From Zerene cesonia (Eukaryota > Arthropoda > Insecta > Lepidoptera > Pieridae): a DNA stretch of 64,000 bases. This document shows positions 45,801-57,578 of the stretch, one piece after another. The stretch is from positions 5,713,990 through 5,777,989 of the forward strand of contig NC_052119.1 of NCBI RefSeq assembly GCF_012273895.1, given 5' to 3'. Made by a program: the position numbers and the translations under genes. The number at the start of each line of letters is the position of its first letter. Positions within the stretch are counted from its first letter, which is position 1. The notes below the pieces were generated by a model that worked only from the letters and a program-made list of their open reading frames with translations, was not told where the DNA came from and did no database searches.

Positions 45801-48800
45801 TACTAATTCTTACTTACGTAATCGTAAAGCATACTGTTATAAAACAGTAGGTGGCGATCTGACTATCATTTGATAAGTGTCAAGGCGTCGTGGGAACATA
45901 TTTGAGAACATTATTCGATACTAATTTTTGGAATTGCTTCAGTATTTTATTGTCTTATAATTAATCGGGAACGCATTATACTTATTACCATTTTAATTCA
46001 AATTATATTTAGGCTTACGTAAACATTTGTTTCTACGTGATTACACATCTTTGACAGGATGCTAAAACTTTCATTGTAGACAAATCTTGACATAAACTAA
46101 TTAGCTTAACTACACATGTTTCATAATATTTAAGTACATATTTATGCACACTCTCTGAAATGTAAACGGCTTATTTTCAATGTTTTTGTTGTTTCTGCTT
46201 GTACGATATTTATCCTTTTATTTCCTTGTAAGAGAGGTTTATGGGATATTAAGCGACACGGTTTCGAATCCTGAATTTGGACCTCCTGCTTACTCTTTTT
46301 CTTTACTTACTGTATAACAATTTGAACTGATATTATGAATTCAAACAAGAGCAAAAGGCTGAAGTCGCGTTGCAACAATAGATTGCATAATAGAGATTTT
46401 ACTCCATTGAAATAATTAAATATTATTAATAGTAAAAAATTGCTTTAATTATAGAATCAGCTTTAATGTCTTACTTGCTTTGAATATGAATTAAATAATT
46501 ATATCAATAATTATAAAGCAAGAAATTATTCAATCCTGGCGATCTTAAATAAGATAATAAGATATACCCATGAAATTATGAAATTGTCACTGATCCACAA
46601 AGCGTTCAAAATTTAAATTCAATCTTTACTTTTATAGTAAGTCAAAATCGAGTTATAAGTAGTCCTTTACGTAAAAACAACTACTACTAACCTAACCTAA
46701 CTAAGACCCCAACAATCGTCATAGATGTTTTAGTCGTAATAACTTATATCTCTTGTAATCTATTATATAATCTGTATAATCATCAATACGGAACCGACCA
46801 AATCATTACTAAACGCCCTCCATGCAACAAGATACTTCCAATTCATCTCACACAATCTGTGAAAATTAATCCAGCTATTAGTATTGAAGAGTCATACCGT
46901 TCGAGGCACAATCGCCTCTCGTTAAGGCTAAGAGCTTAACGGAATTTTGAGTGTCCGAGCATTATTTGCACAATTATGTTTGATTCGATAATTTAACACA
47001 GTCCACACCTCGCTGCTTCAATATTGACCGAATTGTCTGGTCGCTGATGTTGCTACATGTCATGCAGATATGTTAATAGATGAGATTTTCACAAACATTT
47101 GTTTTGTATGTGCTAAATTTATTAATAATACTGCAAAAGTGCTGTGACCTATTCCTTTGGACTGTACGACGAATCAAATAATATATTAAATAGTTAATTT
47201 TCAAATAAATAACGAGACTAATTTAAGATTTTCTTTATCAAACAAATATTTGAAATAATAAATATATAGTCTATAACTACATTCTATATAATTATATATA
47301 AGAGTCTATACTCTATAACTATATGAATTATTCATACATTCACAATCCAACATTTTATGCGACACATGATTCAAAATAATTTAAAAAAATGCAGCTTCCT
47401 CTTAACAACCTCTTCAATTCATTAGTTCTACATTCGACGAGCACGTGGTAATAACTGACGTATGAATTACATTGTTTAATGTCAATGCCTTACATCCGCG
47501 CTCAATCTATTAATCATCCACTACAAATACCTGACCACACACTATCATATCTATAAATTAATTAAGAAAACTATTATATTTTAAATCGTGTATTTAAACA
47601 TTCTTAAAGTTCAGTGTTTATAATCTCTAATTAACAAGACGTAACGATTCTAATTATGAAATATTTAATGGTATTTGAATTAAATTGTGGCACTTAAATA
47701 TAAAAATTATTTGGTAGTAATGTTGGTACAATCAGTTACCATAATAAGGCGTATTACATCAGATAGCTTTATATTTCGGCAATTCATTACCAACAAAAAC
47801 ATTCCGCTCATGATTAATACGCATTTAATAACGCCCACATTGTTCTGTACTTAGAAAAAAAATGTCTACCTTTCAATATTTCAATACGTCTAGACATGTG
47901 TGGTAATCTCAGTAGTAATATGAAACCTGGTACATTTAAACAATGAGATGCTGCCCACATACATTTTCGCGTCTTGCCGCTCGCTTATGCAAATAAAAAG
48001 AGCGATCTTTAACCGCGGGTGTCTTTCAATGGCCTTTTTTATCCGGTGCTGATGGATGTACCGAATTGAACTGTGATTTACACTTAATAATGTTTCGGGG
48101 TGGCGAAACTCAACCTCCAATTGTGTGTTGATTTACGCCTGATTACTTTTAGTAATGTTTATTCTTATATATAGCATTTTATTTATGGTAATAGAAGAAA
48201 AAAATCATATTCGCACAAAAAAAAATGTTATATTGCTGTAAATTATGTTTAATTTTATTCCTTGTATGTTTAAAAAACAATTAACATAAATATTTAATTA
48301 TTATTTTTAACATTAAGTGTAGAATATTATAATTCCGAATGAAATTTGAACATGTTAACCTATATTAAAATATTTTGACTGGTAGAATGAATACATGTAT
48401 AATCTTTATGATTTTAACTTATATCAGCATAAAATATTGATATAATTAACATTTTTCCTATTTTGGCTCATAATAATCATCTGGGTGGGCAGAAGCGATT
48501 TTTCATATCATATTACATGTCCAAAAGTACAATCTTAATTTACGATAGCTCATTCTGTTAAGCTTTTGTCTGTTGCTCTATGAATAATAAATGTTTATTG
48601 TTATTATTGGGGCTATAAATCATTTTAATTTTATCTTTTTAAACTGGAACAAGTCTTTCTAGGTTACAAAATATATGTATGTATATGCCTTTCAATTCTC
48701 ATAAATGTGCAAACTTCCTATAAAATTTCAGTTTATTCCAAAATAAATATCAGTTGACAATCAGATTCGCCTTAAAACTAAACAAGCACAAGTTAACCTT

Positions 48801-48893
48801 AAAAACGTTACGTCGCCTGAACCCTTCAAATCGTTGAAATACCACCCAGAACTGTAAAGCAGGATAATGAAACGTCTCGAATCGGAAACTAAC
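42815..48893. other. Long noncoding stretch
   Basis: No gene supported. Less AT-rich islands at 44440-44660, 45030-45110, 45340-45420 and 47940-48120 have neither clear splice sites nor recognisable products. They might be regulatory or old repeat DNA. 46690-46706 has three CCTAA-like units, too few to call telomeric. Confidence 0.4.
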
Positions 48894-48968
48894 CATGAAG
48901 ACGGTTTATACTTTATGTCCTCATTGAGCCTGAGGTCGCCTAAAGCCTCCGGTCCCACAATGTCATTG
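48894..48968 (-). CDS. Possible 75-nt coding exon, gene unknown
   Basis: On the minus strand the acceptor AAGTGTCAAGTCCTCAG is followed by 75 nt ending TTCATG before GTTAGT. The in-frame product includes NDIVGPEALGDLRLNEDIKY, with a mixed, protein-like composition and GC-rich codons (GGACCGGAGGCT) unusual for this window. Both flanking introns would be phase 2, so the exon is symmetric and could be an alternative cassette. The donor is good but not perfect, and an internal CTCAG is a competing acceptor. I do not recognise the sequence. Confidence 0.4.
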
Positions 48969-49273
48969 CTGAGGACTTGACACTTCATAAACTCGAAAGC
49001 AACTGTACCTTCGTACTAGTAATTCAACTACATGCATTCAAATAGAAATTACTTTGTAATAAACCTATTTGTCGGTATGGTATTGGCGGTATTCAATTTA
49101 TTTGTAGGTTCGTTATTTAATTTTTTCTTCGTGTAGTTTGAAAGAGATTTTGTATTTAAATACTATAGATATACATATTTAATAACATATATAAACTCTT
49201 ATATAGAATTTTAATGAACTTTGCGTATTTATCCTTGATGGTGTTTGGGAAACCATAAACATTTGTAATTTTG

Positions 49274-49325
49274 GAAGTATATAAACATTTGTAATTTTAG
49301 CCAATTACAAATGTTTATATACTTC
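49274..49325. repeat. 23-bp perfect hairpin with 6-nt loop
   Basis: GAAGTATATAAACATTTGTAATT at 49274-49296 (written here only to show its ends: GAAGTATATAAA at the left, TTGTAATT at the right) is perfectly inverted at 49303-49325 around TTAGCC. Part of the left arm, ATAAACATTTGTAATTTT, also occurs directly upstream at 49255-49272, so the structure probably grew by local duplication and inversion. Confidence 0.8.
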
Positions 49326-49361
49326 TAATCTAACAGTAGTTCCAAATTTCAACTACAATCC

Positions 49362-49717
49362 CTACTAATATTATAAATGCGAAAGTAACTCTGTCTGTCT
49401 GTCTGTCTGTTACGCTTTCACGCCTAAACCACTGATTCGATTTTGATAAAATTTGGTATGAAGATAGAACTGAAGTTGGGAAAGGACATAGGATACTTTT
49501 TATCGCGAAAAAAGGGTAGAAAGGGTTGAAAGAGGGGATGAAAGTTTGTATGAAAGTTCGTTATTGTCAAACCGATTTTGATGAAACTTGGTATGAAGAT
49601 GGAGCTAAACGTGGGAAAGAACAAACAATACTTTTCAAATGCGAAGAAAATAATCCTTACCATGTCGCGCGATATAAGCGAATTCTACGCGGGCGAAGCC
49701 GCGGGCGAAAAGCTAGT
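49362..49717 (-). mobile_element. ACTAGC-family retroelement, RTE-type 3' region, with internal duplication
   Basis: Read on the minus strand it starts ACTAGCTTTTCGCCCGCGGC and ends GCATTTATAATATTAGTAGG. On the plus strand the end shows ATGCGAAAGTAACTCTGTCT followed by a (GTCT)n run. The phrase with CGATTTTGAT, ATTTGG and TATGAAGATAGA at 49438-49470 recurs as CCGATTTTGAT...TATGAAGATGGA at 49570-49604, so part of the body is duplicated. This is a widespread lepidopteran repeat type. Open frames across it are not host genes. Confidence 0.7.
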
Positions 49718-50138
49718 AACAAATATAGCTATCACTAATCGCCTTCTTGATCCGCAATGTATACATTTATGCGCAGCGCTCTGCACTGCATTGCATACAT
49801 TTATGGGCAGCGCATTTCGAATACCATCAGGCAATGAGTCGAGAAAAAAAAAAAACAAAAACGAAAAGGTACTCACGTGTATACAGTTAGTAGCATCCAG
49901 CACTGAAGTCGCGCGCTGGGAAGCCACGTTACGTAGCGACCAGACAGCGCGCAGTCGATACCAAATACAATACAAAGCATACCACTCCGAGGTGGCACTG
50001 ACGTATTGGTAACTATCCCTAGCTATTGACTAGCACTGTTTCCTCGTTTCCCTTCCCTACTTATCCAGACAACGGCTGTCGTTCGCCGAACTAATGTACA
50101 CGCACTCCAATACTTTCTTTTCACCACACCCCAGCATC

Positions 50139-50144
50139 TTTATT
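50139..50144 (-). terminator. Polyadenylation signal AATAAA
   Basis: It lies 3 nt after the stop codon of the possible terminal exon at 50148-50225 and is followed by a GT-rich stretch (GGGGTGTGGTG), the usual arrangement for cleavage. AATAAA alone is common in this window; position and GT-rich context give it weight. Confidence 0.3.
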
Positions 50145-50147
50145 CTA

Positions 50148-50225
50148 TCAAACTGTGTTAATGCTAGAAATTACATTTAATATCTTGTCACCCTGCTGTC
50201 CGTTATCACTATTCCCATGTTGCAC
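50148..50225 (-). CDS. Possible terminal coding exon, gene unknown
   Basis: On the minus strand a pyrimidine-rich acceptor, TTGGAATTTTTTGTTTCAG, opens a 25-codon frame that begins VQHGNSDNGQQGDK and ends ISSINTV before TGA, with AATAAA almost at once. The peptide is polar and lacks the F/I/N/K bias of chance frames here. A second frame (starting CNMGIVITDS) stops after 15 codons; the third stops at once. If real it is the last exon of a minus-strand transcript coming from the right. The exon candidate at 48894 would then belong to another isoform or gene. Confidence 0.35.
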   Translation of the reverse strand: MQHGNSDNGQQGDKILNVISSINTV

Positions 50226-52198
50226 CTGAAACAAAAAATTCCAAGTCAATACACGTCGATTTAAATTATACTGGATGGAAACTTAACAAACCCGTCTAAG
50301 TGAGAATTTTAAGGGCAAAGTCATAAATAAATCACACCTTTGCGCAAACCCAGACCCTATTGTTTAAACGCTACCATACAAACAAAAACTTTTATTTTTC
50401 TCGCAAGCCTAACAGAAAAAAGCGAACGGTCGAGAATTGTGTAATATCACAACAGAAAAGTCATTAAACAATGCCTCTGCCAGGAATTGAGGTGTTTATT
50501 ATATCAGTCCACGTTCCGAGTCGTTCTGCAAAAAGTAGAAAGTCAGGTAAAGTCGGTGGATGGTTTTTTTGCATTACCGGGAACTTATTATGCGGGATTT
50601 ATGTCACTTTTTGTAGCGTCCGAGCTAATTATTGTTATCTGCTTTTTGCTTGACCAAAGCGTTTTCTATGGGCAATAATGGCTCACTAATTCTCATGACA
50701 CCTTTGGAGTCAAAGCGTCAATCGGTTTAGACGTTTGAATGCTATTGTGTTAGCACACAAAGCCACCCGCAACTCCTACCGTGCTTAAACGTTTTTATTA
50801 TTCGCATTGTCAATGTCTCATTCAACGCGTAGCTTCCACACTGAAACACAACAACGCCTAACACCAATTAACGACTCAATTCTCTTAATAAGATTACCAT
50901 ATCGCTGACTCGCTTGATCTCCCCTAATGGCACGAGGGTTCGCAAATTAAATTCCTCGATGCGTATCGGCCTGTGGCCAGGCAAAAAAAAATAACAATAA
51001 AATATCGAACTTAGAACGGCAATCTGGACGCGGTGCTTATTATTTTAGCCAACAAAGTAGAAAACCATTTACAATAAATCATTTTGAATGCTTTCTCGGT
51101 TCCCATGCGAGCGGGCGACGCAAAGGGTGATTTCTGTCTGAGCATACATAAATAAAGGTAAAGGTTCTGTGCAAATCTCAGGTACATTTGTAAGTACACG
51201 GAGATAACGTCGCTGGAAGCCTGCGATGATACACGCGAACATAAAATACATTGACAAGCGATAAAGAAGAAGTCTATTGATTTGCACTCGATTTTATTTC
51301 GGTCAAAATAAACGTCGAAAGCAAATAGTCTATGGTATGCCTAATTGCTAATTTATGTATGAAGGCTAACGGCCAAACGTCATTCGACTTTCTTGTTTAT
51401 TTTGTTTACATTAGACAAATGAAATATTAAAGTACACGTTGGGAAAATTTTACATAATTTGGCAATAACGTGTCAATGTTTATTTCGTTGTAAATAACAT
51501 TTTTGTTATTTACAACGTAAAGTATATGACGTTGAATACATAATTTTTGTATGAATGTCTTAATAAAATCGACGTTTTAAAACAAGCAAAAGTATATGTA
51601 AATGTAAAGCAATAACTTCAAATAATTCGAAATCAAATTCCACCCGTCGAACAAAAGAACAATACAAGGCGCTTCTAGATGTTTCTATAGAATTATTTGC
51701 AGAAGCGGAGACCACACGGGGTACCGTAGAATGTGGAGTGTTTGACGAACGATTAGGCGCGTAGCGGTCTACGAGTCGCTATATAATTGTTTTGGAATGC
51801 CCACTTGCTTGGATTTTACTGCAGTTCAAATGGCAACCGATTGAATGCAAGGTTGTTTGTTTTACTTTCTTTCGTATAGCTGGCAATTTTATTTGAAAAG
51901 TCTGTTATTTTTATATTTACATGAACCAATGCATCTTATTGTATCTGCTTTATATAATAATTCACATAATATGATTTAATTTTGGTTAGTTTGTCGCAAT
52001 GTGTAAAAAGTCAAATCACATATAGGCAATATTGAAATAAACTTTTCAAACATTTAGTCATCTTACTATAGAGAGCAAAATCGCTTTTAAAGGTAGCGCA
52101 ATAAGTTTTACATCTATGACGTAATGTTGAAACTTACATAATTTCTACACTAGCTGTATTTGTCGCAATGCGGTCACTTATCCTACACTAATATGAAT
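50226..52198. other. Noncoding stretch
   Basis: Moderately GC-rich pockets (50470-50530, 51090-51140, 51700-51780), but no frame with convincing ends. The overlapping frames at 50471 and 50487 look like chance. Confidence 0.35.
51486..51517. repeat. 13-bp perfect hairpin with 6-nt loop
   Basis: CGTTGTAAATAAC at 51486-51498 is inverted at 51505-51517 around ATTTTT. Confidence 0.7.
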
Positions 52199-52334
52199 AC
52201 TAGCAGTCCGTTCCGGCTTCGCCCGTGGTACATGTGTGTAGATGTAGCCTATAGCACTCACGTATCTATCCTAGGGATCATTTTTGAAATTGGTCCTGAG
52301 ATTAGCTTATTCCAACAAACAACTGAACTCTTTA
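52199..52334 (+). repeat. ACTAGC-type retroelement, decayed
   Basis: ACTAGCAGTCCGTTCCGGCT then TCGCCCGTGGTACAT, and later GTCCTGAGATTAGC and CCAACAAACAACTGAACTC. Head and body match the subfamily whose fragment lies at 8358-8432. The 3' terminus is eroded. Confidence 0.55.
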
Positions 52335-54389
52335 GAAAGCTAAACTATTAGATAAAAAAAATTAGTCAATTATAATAAGAAGTGATATAAATAACCAAAT
52401 AAGACTTCGCAACATACGGATTTACAAAATAATATGAATAATAGCATATTATCTGTTGCTATGTAAAATTTTCCCATAAATATAGAAACTAGCACTGTAG
52501 AAAATAAACCTAATAAGACTGAAGCTTGTAAATAATGCTCAATACAAAACCATCACGCCATAGTTCCGTAGGATAATTAAGTTGTCTATTTCCTGGTAAT
52601 ATCCTGCACACGCGTCTACTCGTAATAGGCTTTGATACTAGGTTTTACCTAGATAGAAGTTATTCACCAACAACAACAGCTATGGAATACCTTTGACTAT
52701 GTATATAGTCCGAGCTCTATAGTAGGTGGGTCTGGAAAGATTTTTATTTAAGTAAATGATTGTTTATTTGATTGATTGATTTACGTTTTTTTTTCATATA
52801 TGTATTTTCTTTATCAGTCAAAATCTACACAATTCCTTAATAATTTTTTCTATGCTGTAGGGTATATAAATTTATAAATCGTCTCTAATCTCTAGCTCCT
52901 TACAAGCACCAAAATGTTATAAATCTTACAACATCGTTAGCTGCATTTGCGTGTTCATTAATATATAAAACATGAGATAATTGATTGCAAGCTGTTGCAA
53001 CCTTATGTTTACAAGGCTCCCGTATAAAATCGTAATTCACGGACGTACAACAATAAGCTAAGTCAATCGGATCGCGACAATATAATCTGCCTTGCCCAAG
53101 TGATGTGATAATAGGATTTCTGCTAATCTACAGAACATATCAATATGCTAATATAGTGACTGTAGTAGTTATTTGAATTGAGGTCATGATATTCACTATT
53201 AGAAATAAGAATTATTCATCCGGTTTCTGTTTGACAATTTTGAATATTGACTTTTTAATAAATTGTAAATAGGTATATTCCTGGAGATAAAATGATATGA
53301 AAAATAAGGAATGTACCTATACGGGTTTAACATTTATATATTTTATCATGGCATTGAAGAATAAACGCTTTATTTTTTTACAGAAATGTACAAATTGGTC
53401 TTCGGAATTTCATCGAAACAACCAAGCATACTTGGATCGAATTTTCAATTTCGACAATTTTTCATAGCTAATCTCAAATATGCTGTGCCTTTTTAATCGA
53501 CCTAAAAACGACCAAATATGTAACGTACCGTATCAATGAAGAAGCTCTGTAAAATGAACATTAATAATCATCATAAATGGCCGTTAAAAATGCCATTTTG
53601 CCCCTCATAATGGAGCAATTACTACCCTTCTATTAAGATAAGGATAGTTTACAAACCCGATACTCAACTAACTTATTTCTATTAAAATAAACGACATGAC
53701 TTTAATTAAACTGGGAACACCCTGATACAAAGTATCGTGGTTATAAATGACATAATTTTTTCATTTTTATATGAGTGTACGAGCTCAGAAGTTCGGAATA
53801 TGTACAAAAACTATTTCACCTATACAGCCAATATATTCCAAGATACAAAGATTTCAATAGGGGGCAAAATTATTTCTCTGATTTTTAGACGATTTTTTTT
53901 TTCATAAAGATAGGAAGAAACAGTTTTTACGAAATAATGTTCATTCAGCGTGCTCAGATTCTTATTCAAATGAAATTATATAACACTAAAAGTTTCATCA
54001 AATTCCGTCCAGTAGTTTGTACGTGTAGCCCAACGACCCGTTCTATGTTAATTATAATTCAATGTACTGAATGAACCCTTCCAAAGTTTTATTTGTATAG
54101 ATGTAGACTCACTGTAATTCAACGTTAAACGTGTGTTAAACTAGCGTGCGAAACATTTAAATACTTGACCTAGAGCCATTAATCAAAGAGAAGTATTCCT
54201 AAGCGCATGAATTCATTTGAAAACTGCTATAATTTCAATTACGATCACGAAGGTCATGCTGGCTTTAACGGCGCAAATTACTGATTTATTAGTTGTTTTT
54301 ACCTTTTAACTGCATTAAAGCTATAACCAGAGCACTTATATATCGGAGGAGAATAGGTATTCGTAGAATTATATGTAGAAACACGACCG
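52335..54389. other. Noncoding, probably repeat-derived in part
   Basis: 53985-54035 (AAAAGTTTCATCAAATTCCG, then TCCAGTAGTTTGTACGTG) resembles the body of RTE-type repeats. The rest is AT-rich without recognisable features. Confidence 0.35.
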
Positions 54390-54510
54390 CTTTCTTGGTT
54401 GAGTGGTTAGGGCAATAGCCTTTCAACTGTGTCGTTGGTTTGTTAGTTCAGAACAAAAAAATAGCAAATGCGTAAAGTTCATCATCCATTTGCCTGTAAA
54501 ATATATATGA
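54390..54510 (+). repeat. Possible decayed tRNA-derived SINE
   Basis: TGGTTGAGTGG at 54396-54406 fits an A box. A degraded B-box-like TTAGTTCAGAAC follows at the right distance, and then an A-rich stretch. No body sequence is shared with the SINE at 28843. Confidence 0.3.
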
Positions 54511-54946
54511 AATAGCCACAGCAATGAGAAATCTATATTGTCATTGAATATTTAACCCCTTGATTGGTCCTTGCCCAATTAAGTACTGTATAATAATTAA
54601 TACTATAGATTTATACTTTATGTAGGTAGTTATTATCATAAAAGAACAGAAGGTATAAAGTTAGAAATCTAACTGCAATATTAGACTGTAATGTCTCACA
54701 TGTTGTAGTGAAGAGAGAAATTAATATGTGAAAACCACAGATGTAAAAAAACTAGATAGTTTATCAAAGCTTGTAATACAAACTTCACATATAATGTTGG
54801 AATATGTTAACGCCTGCAGGCACGACAATGTTTCTTTTCATTACTCATATAGTATGAAAGGATGGTAGTTACTATGGTCCCATTAAGAAATCCATTTAAG
54901 ATTTATAAGCTGTTTGTAAGTTCGATGACATGTAACAAACCCGCAC

Positions 54947-55039
54947 TTGGCCAGCGTCGTGGATTATGCCCTGAACCCTCATAGGAGGCCCTTGTCCCAG
55001 CAGTGCGAACATATATCGGCTTATGAATGATGATGATGA
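54947..55039 (+). pseudogene. 3' end of a LINE: C-terminal codons plus GATGATGATGA tail
   Basis: An open stretch of 27 codons, with VVDYALNPHRRPLSQQ near the middle, ends at TGA within a GATGATGATGA run. 'CCCAGCAGTG' before a (GAT)n tail is a very common lepidopteran LINE 3' end. Upstream sequence is unrelated, so this is a strongly 5'-truncated copy. Confidence 0.55.
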
Positions 55040-56379
55040 AGCTGTATGTAAAGTTAAGTCTGATTTTCGAGTTCTTTTTTAAAACGTGAAATGCATGTTA
55101 TCCTATTTTACATTAAGATATACATAAGTTGAATACATAAATGTATAAAAACATATTAATTATATCATTTTCTAATTAAACACCGACTTTTAAATACGAA
55201 CATTATCATAAAACGTATAAATTTTGCTTTTATTTTTGTATTTGTTTGGCAGCACAATAAAGTGTTTAAATAAATAAATCCCTCTGTTTTATTAAGAATA
55301 ATATTAAAACTAGTCACATCTAGTACAATACAACTCTGTGAAAACCAATCGGTAACCAACAGTCAAGAGCGTTTTATTGAAATTGCATATACTTATGACC
55401 TGACGATGTCGACAACTAGCTGCAAAATTGTCTAGCTGCAACACAATATCGTATAAATCAACACTTCTGTGTTGTTTATAAAATATCACAGCTAAAATAT
55501 ATTAAAAAAAATGCTAGAAGAAGACTTAGCTAGAAAGCTTAGGAAATTCAAATCATATTTAATAAAAAAAAATTGTTTAAAAACGTAAATATGTTTTTTT
55601 TAACGTTCCCAAAAACGAAGGAGGTTCTCAATTCACCTGTATTATACTATTTAGCTTTTTTTTAATCAACTACTGCATGGCTTTTCAACCGATAATTTTT
55701 TTTTCATTTATTCTCATTTTAAAATCCAGAGACGTCAATGATAAATATTTATATCCTAGTTATACAATGAATGCAAAAATTGTGAGGCCTAAGCGATGTG
55801 TTGACCCAAATGTAATTAATGTTCATCTAAAAACGTTCATCGAACGAACTGCTTCAACATTTCACATATTTCCAAAATTTTTTTACCAATCTCATTAATA
55901 TACTTCAAAAAAAGATATAGTTATGATGAATGAAAAACGGAAATATATCACGTAGCGGCTATGTGATGTAATATACATAATAATGTGTCATAACAAAAGA
56001 CATCATACTTTTAACCGCTAGTTCAATATCGGGGTTATAGCAGATATTGTCACTTAGTTATTCAGTAGTTATTCATTTCTTCGCTAAGCTAAGTGCAATA
56101 ACACAATACAAAGTCAGTGACAAAATATTTATTTATTTAACAATTTTATGTACCACATCAAATTTACAATTATGCTAATATACAAAAATAAAGAGACCTA
56201 TATAGTACATAAGGCGACCTTATTGCTTATCAGCGAATTCTTCCAGACCGCCAAAGACAGAGGATAAATATTAAACAAAGTATAAATATATGCAATCTTT
56301 AAAAATAGTGAAACAACGCCATGTACATTATATATGGATAATTTATCATTAAAATGTTAAGAAATATATATTTCCTATC
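55040..56379. other. AT-rich noncoding stretch
   Basis: The frame at 55677-55898 begins with a real ATG but has no supporting structure. No gene called. Confidence 0.4.
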
Positions 56380-56570
56380 CTATTAATATTATTAAACGCG
56401 AAACCTTGTAAGTATGATGCATGTATGGATGGTTTTACTTTATCACGCAAAAACAGCTTGTCATATCTGCATGAAATTTGGTACGAAGATAGATAATAGT
56501 CTGGATAAGCACAAAGACTACTTTTAACCCGAATACCACGCGAAAGCCGCGCGTTACAACTATACATTAG
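56380..56570 (-). mobile_element. ACTAGC-type retroelement, decayed
   Basis: On the plus strand it runs from CCTATTAATATTATTAAACG to GAAAGCCGCGCGTTACAACT. Read on the minus strand this gives a GC-rich head, the phrase CCAAATTTCATGCAGATATG and a 3' terminus AATAATATTAATAGG. The order is the same as in the copies at 21387 and 49362. Confidence 0.55.
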
Positions 56571-57416
56571 TTAAAAAAAATAGATAAAATAAAATAAATC
56601 GTGGATCGCTTCTTAATTCCAGTCCCATTTATATAAGTACACACGCTCGATGTTAAGTCCGCAACGAATAAAAGATAAAACAGTTATAGTGACATATACG
56701 AGTGGGAATGTTTATTTTATGGTCAGGTACAAACTTTAAAAGTTTCAAACATTGTTTGAAAGAATACGTAACGGAGCCGGCGACGCGGCGACTGTCCCGA
56801 AGTTATTTGAGTCAATAACACCATTCCATAGAATATATGGGGGTGTTATTTTAAATTCCATTTTAGAGTAGCGAACCTGAATTTATTGATGCTAATAATT
56901 TTTCCAATTCGGATATATTATGGTTGGAATCGGAGTCGAATGCGATATTGGCATTTTTGCTGACGGTCCGTGTTTACAAGGCTTGTTTTGGAGGAAACTT
57001 TTAATGGATTTATTTAATTCTGGACATAATTCACTTATGTGTGGTCAGCCCGTTAAACGTTTATGGAATATTAAGACATGGAGAGACATTTAGACAGATT
57101 TACCGGTGGTTTTCAATTACCACCATTTTAATTAGTATTTTTATTCCAATATTGTACAGACCTAATAATTCAATAGCAGAATTGAAATACTGTTTTATTA
57201 TACACATAACAAGTCTAGTTTTCCATCAAAATGGATTATTAGGATTTAGAATAATTCTGTACTATGTTAAATTAAATATTCTTAATGTCTTTGAAGCCTT
57301 ATCATCCCTATAGCATTAACCCCTAAGGAAGAGTCTTTGAATTTAGAAAGAGTAAAGTAATAATGTAGAAATCTTTTAATAACAATTCATATGAATTGGT
57401 AAGCTTCCTGCATAAT
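56571..57416. other. Noncoding stretch
   Basis: A GC pocket at 56773-56800 (GGAGCCGGCGACGCGGCGAC) has no nearby exon signals that I can support. Confidence 0.35.
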
Positions 57417-57578
57417 CTATACCAATAATATAAATCTGAAGAGTTTGTCTCTTTGCATGCTTTAATCTCTAGGACTACTGGATCGATTTCAAAAAACCCT
57501 TGGAAATGTACCCACGTGATACTCGAGTGCAATAGGTTATATATGTACTACGAGCGAAGTCGTGGCGTACTGTTAGTA
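57417..57578 (-). repeat. ACTAGC-type retroelement, strongly decayed
   Basis: Read on the minus strand: TACTAACAGTACGCCACGAC, TTCGCTCGTAGTACATA, then CCAGTAGTCCTAGAGATTAA, AGACAAACTCTTCAG and ATATTATTGGTATAG. Subfamily as at 8358 and 52199. Confidence 0.5.

Noticed and set aside
46690..46706. CCTAACCTAACCTAACT, similar to the insect telomere repeat
   Set aside because: Only about three units; not a telomeric tract.
49578..50012. 144-codon plus-strand ORF as a single gene
   Set aside because: Its first part lies in an ACTAGC-type repeat; only the last third (from 49887) is considered as an exon candidate.
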